From Planctomycetia bacterium (lineage in GTDB: Bacteria > Planctomycetota > Planctomycetia > Pirellulales > PNKZ01), in contig JAIOPP010000058.1 of the NCBI GenBank assembly GCA_021413845.1, forward strand, positions 1 through 64,000: a stretch of DNA of 64,000 nucleotides. Direction: 5' to 3'. The notes beneath the pieces were generated by a model. The model saw only the letters and a list, made by a program, of their open reading frames with translations. It was not told the DNA's origin and did not search any database. Below, piece by piece: positions 60,723 through 64,000 of the stretch. Each line of letters opens with the position of its first letter. Positions within the stretch are counted from its first letter, which is position 1. Position numbers and translations under genes: made by a program.

Positions 60723-63700
60723 ATGACTCCTTCCGCCGCTGCCGCCGCCGGTGCTCTTGCCGCCGAACCTGCCGTCGAGCAAGTCGAGCAGGAGTACATT
60801 CGCGTGCGAGGCGCGCGGGTTCACAACTTGCAGAACATCGACGTCGACATTCCCCGCGACCAGCTCACCGTCGTCACGGGCCCGAGCGGGTCGGGAAAGA
60901 GTTCGCTGGCGTTCGATACCGTGTTCGCCGAAGGGCAGCGCTTGTTCGTCGAGAGTTTGTCGGTCTACGTGCGGCAGTTTCTCACGCAATTGCAACGGCC
61001 CGACGTCGACCTGATCGAAGGACTGCAACCGACGATCTCGATCGACCAGCGAGCCGGCTCGCAGAACCCGCGCAGCACGGTCGCCACGGTCACGGAGATT
61101 CACGACTATCTGCGCCTCTTGATGGCGCGCATCGGCGAGCCGCATTGCCCGCATTGCAACGAGCCGATCAAGCGCCAGAGCCCTGAGCAGATCGTGGATG
61201 CGTTGGCGAAGCTTCCGGTCGGGAGCAAGGTGATCTTGCTTGCGCCGTTGGTGCGCGGTCGCAAAGGGAAGCACCAAGAAGAGCTCGACACGATTCGCAA
61301 GGCCGGCTTCGTGCGCGTGCGGGTCGACGGCATGGTCTGCGAGCTCGACCAGGTGCCGGAGCTTGCGCCGCGCAAGGCCCATACGATCGAGGCGATCGTC
61401 GACCGGTTGATCGTGCGCGATAACTTGCGCCCGCGCTTGGCCGAGAGCGTGCAACTTGCTTTGAAACATGGCGCCGGGGTGCTCACGATTCTCTCGGCCA
61501 TCGGCACCGGGCCCGCTGCCGTGCAGACCGCGCCGCCGACGGCCAACGGCGGCGCGAACACCGGCAACGGCAAAAACGGCGGACATGGCGCAGCGCCGAA
61601 AGCTGCGACTGCGCCGAAGCCCGCTGCACCGGCCGCGAAGAAGCCGGCGCCGCCGGTCGTGCCCGCCGCGGCTTCGAATCAGCCTGCGCCCGAGGCTCCC
61701 GTCTCCGATTGGCATGAGGAACTCTTCAGCACGTTGCAGGCTTGCCCGAGCTGTCGCATGAGCTTCGAGGAGTTGGAGCCGCGGACGTTCAGTTTCAACA
61801 GTCCGTACGGTGCGTGCCAAGCGTGCGAAGGGCTCGGCTCGCGCAGCGGGTTCGACCCGGAACTCGTCGCGCCGGATCGTACGCTGGCGCTCGGCAACGG
61901 GGCGATCGCGCCGTGGTCCGAGGCGGCGCCGGCCGACGTCGAGCGTCATCGCCACGACTTGGCCGAGTTTCTTGCGGTGCATCATGTGCGCTGGAACACG
62001 CCGTTGAAGAACATGGAGCCGGCCGAAGTGCAAGACTTGCTGCACGGCGACGGCAAGAAGTTCGTCGGCGTGTTGGCGTTGCTCGATGACGAATATGCCG
62101 CAGCGACTCCGGCGAAGCGCGAGGCGCTCGATCCGTTTCGGACGAGCATCCCGTGCGCCGTGTGCCACGGCTCGCGCTTGCGGCCCGAGGCCCGAGCCGT
62201 GCGGCTTGCCGGCGAGACGATTCAATCGATCAGCGACATGCCGGTGGCGAGCTCGCGGCCGTTCTTCGCGGGCTTGAGGTTCGCCGCGGAGCAAGAGCCG
62301 ATCGCGCGGCCGATCGTCGGCGAGATCTTGAAGCGGCTGGCATTCTTAGAGCAAGTCGGCATCGGCTACCTGACGTTGTCTCGCGCCGCCGATACGCTCA
62401 GCGGCGGGGAGTTGCAACGGATTCGCCTCGCTACGGGGATCGGCACCGGCCTCGTCGGTACTTGCTATATCCTCGATGAGCCTTCGATCGGCTTGCATCC
62501 GCGCGACAACCAACGCCTAATCGACGCGCTGCGCGCCTTGCAGCGCTTAGGCAATACGCTCATCGTCGTCGAGCACGACGAAGCGATCATGCGGCAAGCT
62601 GATCATCTGATCGACATGGGGCCCGGCGCGGGACGGCATGGGGGGCGCATCGTCGCGCTGGGCACGCCGGCCGAAGTCGCCGCGCGCGAAGACTCGCTCA
62701 CCGGCGGCTACCTTTCCGGTCGGCTTTCGATTCCGGTTCCCGCGACTCGCCGCAAGACGAACCAGAAGCGCATGCTCACCATCGAAGGAGCCGGAGCGAA
62801 CAATCTGCAAGACGTCACGGCGAAGTTCCCGCTCGGCACGCTGACATGCGTCACCGGCGTGAGCGGTTCGGGCAAGAGCTCGCTGGTGAACGAGACGCTC
62901 GTGCGCGCCGTGCGCCGCGAGTTGCTCGGCGCCGGGCCGAAGCCGGGGCCGTTTCGCAAGTTGCTCGGGCTCCAGCAGATCGACAAGCTCATCGAGGTCG
63001 ACCAATCGCCGATCGGCCGAACGCCGCGCAGCAACCCGGCAACCTATACGGGCTTGTTCGACGAGATCCGCAAGGTGTTTGCCGCCACGCGCGAAGCGAA
63101 GCAAAAAGGTTACAAAGTCGGACGGTTCAGCTTCAATCTCGCCGGCGGCCGATGCGAAGAGTGTGAAGGGCAGGGGGTTCGCAAAATCGAAATGAACTTC
63201 CTACCCGACCTCTACGTGCCGTGCGAGACGTGCAACGGGGCGCGGTTCAATCGGCAGACGCTGGCCGTGCGCTATCGCGATCGTTCGATCGCCGATGTGC
63301 TTGATATGCCGGTCGACGAAGCGGCCGACTTCTTCGAGAACTTCCCGGCGATCCACCGGATGCTCGTCTCGCTCCGCGAAGTCGGGCTCGGCTATGTGAC
63401 GCTCGGGCAAAACTGCACGACTCTTTCCGGCGGCGAAGCGCAGCGCATCAAGCTCGCCGCCGAACTCGCACGAACCGCCACGGGCAACACCCTCTACGTG
63501 CTCGATGAACCGACGACGGGCTTGCACTTCGACGATGTACGCCGGCTGCTCGACGTGCTGGGTCGGTTGGTCGATTTGGGGAATACCGTGATTGTGATCG
63601 AGCACAACGTCGACGTGATGAAGAGCGCCGATTGGATCATCGACATCGGGCCCGAAGGGGGCGCGGCGGGAGGAAGAATCACGGCGACCGGCACGCCGGA

Positions 63701-63779
63701 AGAGATCGCGGCGCTCGACGACAACGCGACCGGGCAGTATCTCCGCGAAGCGCTGCAAGCGCGCGGCACCTCGGCCTAA
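60723..63779 (+). CDS. uvrA: UvrA excinuclease ABC subunit A
   Basis: A 1018-residue UvrA, the damage sensor of nucleotide excision repair, with two ABC-type ATPase halves. Walker A motifs are GPSGSGKS (53-60) and GVSGSGKS (about 713); signature motifs are [16 protein letters not shown] and [16 protein letters not shown]. Zinc-binding modules are seen as [22 protein letters not shown] with CQACEGLG, and CEECEGQG with CETCNG. An unusual Ala/Pro/Lys/Gly-rich linker occupies about residues 260-327 ([20 protein letters not shown]) before the second zinc module, which typical UvrA proteins lack. Confidence 0.96.
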   Translation: MTPSAAAAAGALAAEPAVEQVEQEYIRVRGARVHNLQNIDVDIPRDQLTVVTGPSGSGKSSLAFDTVFAEGQRLFVESLSVYVRQFLTQLQRPDVDLIEGLQPTISIDQRAGSQNPRSTVATVTEIHDYLRLLMARIGEPHCPHCNEPIKRQSPEQIVDALAKLPVGSKVILLAPLVRGRKGKHQEELDTIRKAGFVRVRVDGMVCELDQVPELAPRKAHTIEAIVDRLIVRDNLRPRLAESVQLALKHGAGVLTILSAIGTGPAAVQTAPPTANGGANTGNGKNGGHGAAPKAATAPKPAAPAAKKPAPPVVPAAASNQPAPEAPVSDWHEELFSTLQACPSCRMSFEELEPRTFSFNSPYGACQACEGLGSRSGFDPELVAPDRTLALGNGAIAPWSEAAPADVERHRHDLAEFLAVHHVRWNTPLKNMEPAEVQDLLHGDGKKFVGVLALLDDEYAAATPAKREALDPFRTSIPCAVCHGSRLRPEARAVRLAGETIQSISDMPVASSRPFFAGLRFAAEQEPIARPIVGEILKRLAFLEQVGIGYLTLSRAADTLSGGELQRIRLATGIGTGLVGTCYILDEPSIGLHPRDNQRLIDALRALQRLGNTLIVVEHDEAIMRQADHLIDMGPGAGRHGGRIVALGTPAEVAAREDSLTGGYLSGRLSIPVPATRRKTNQKRMLTIEGAGANNLQDVTAKFPLGTLTCVTGVSGSGKSSLVNETLVRAVRRELLGAGPKPGPFRKLLGLQQIDKLIEVDQSPIGRTPRSNPATYTGLFDEIRKVFAATREAKQKGYKVGRFSFNLAGGRCEECEGQGVRKIEMNFLPDLYVPCETCNGARFNRQTLAVRYRDRSIADVLDMPVDEAADFFENFPAIHRMLVSLREVGLGYVTLGQNCTTLSGGEAQRIKLAAELARTATGNTLYVLDEPTTGLHFDDVRRLLDVLGRLVDLGNTVIVIEHNVDVMKSADWIIDIGPEGGAAGGRITATGTPEEIAALDDNATGQYLREALQARGTSA

Positions 63780-64000
63780 GGCAAGCTGCCGGCGTGAGTC
63801 TGCTAGCGATGTCGTTTTGATTTCGACGCCGTGGTCGAATCTCGCGTCGAGGCCTTGCTTCGTCTCTCGTTGCCGGCAATACCGGCTTTTGTCTTCTTGA
63901 CCGGTAGCAGGCATGTATTTATAGTCCCCGCCGAATTCGGGGCATTTAAATATCGCGTGTGGTTGCTGCGATGGTCTTCAGCTCACGATTGTTTCTGTTT
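63780..64000. other. Region after uvrA, reaching the window edge
   Basis: About 220 bases without a supported gene. An AT-rich patch (TGTATTTATAGT) and a small palindrome (CCCCG-CCGAATT-CGGGG, about 63927-63943) suggest regulatory DNA for a gene outside the window. Confidence 0.4.

Overview
The window is GC-rich, densely coded bacterial DNA from a member of the Planctomycetota, probably Pirellulales-like. The evidence is a set of gene families largely confined to that phylum. These are three pairs of secreted planctomycete c-type cytochrome proteins (DUF1549/DUF1553 or DUF1587/1592/1588/1585) with Tat-exported partners (DUF1501 or DUF1552), an orphan DUF1501 protein, a TIGR03009 protein, and a giant Ser/Thr kinase carrying leucine-rich repeats and sulfatase-modifying-factor domains. 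The taxonomic call is inference from gene content; no rRNA is present.

Layout. 1-5 kb: 3' end of an MlrC-like M81 peptidase gene, then cytochrome module 1. 5-7 kb: DUF47 regulator and PiT phosphate transporter. 7-12 kb: secreted gamma-glutamyltransferase, orphan DUF1501 protein, CehA/McbA-like PHP hydrolase. 12-17 kb: cytochrome module 2 with a small secreted tail protein. 17-27 kb: a small LRR protein, an isopenicillin-N-synthase-like oxygenase, and an 8-kb kinase/LRR/SUMF1 gene whose kinase N-lobe is deleted with a frameshift. 27-29 kb: translationally coupled TspO and UvsE, a possible integrase tail, and tRNA-Asp(GTC). 29-35.6 kb: diguanylate cyclase, sialidase, and a lipid/membrane cluster (two PLD-type cardiolipin synthases, an EEP phosphatase, a PGPGW membrane protein). 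35.7-41.2 kb: a HI0933-type flavoprotein, cytochrome module 3, and a small membrane protein. 41.3-45.7 kb: a tightly overlapping HscC-Hsp70 operon with an unknown membrane protein and a J-like protein lacking HPD. 45.8-48.1 kb: IspD and TyrS, separated by a long hairpin. 48.1-52.5 kb: two NfeD-family membrane proteins and the Q-rich TIGR03009 protein. 52.8-60 kb: a HAD-ATPase fusion, a HAD phosphatase, a D-lactate-type dehydrogenase, a DUF4105 lipoprotein and a U32 peptidase. 60-64 kb: a Fur-family repressor divergent from UvrA.

How the parts may work together. The three cytochrome/Tat modules look like envelope or periplasmic systems. The HscC triad looks like a dedicated chaperone system tied to the membrane. 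UvsE and UvrA both act on UV lesions, though they are far apart. Two REP-like double palindromes sit at converging gene ends and probably terminate transcription in both directions. No CRISPR array, insertion sequence or complete prophage was seen.
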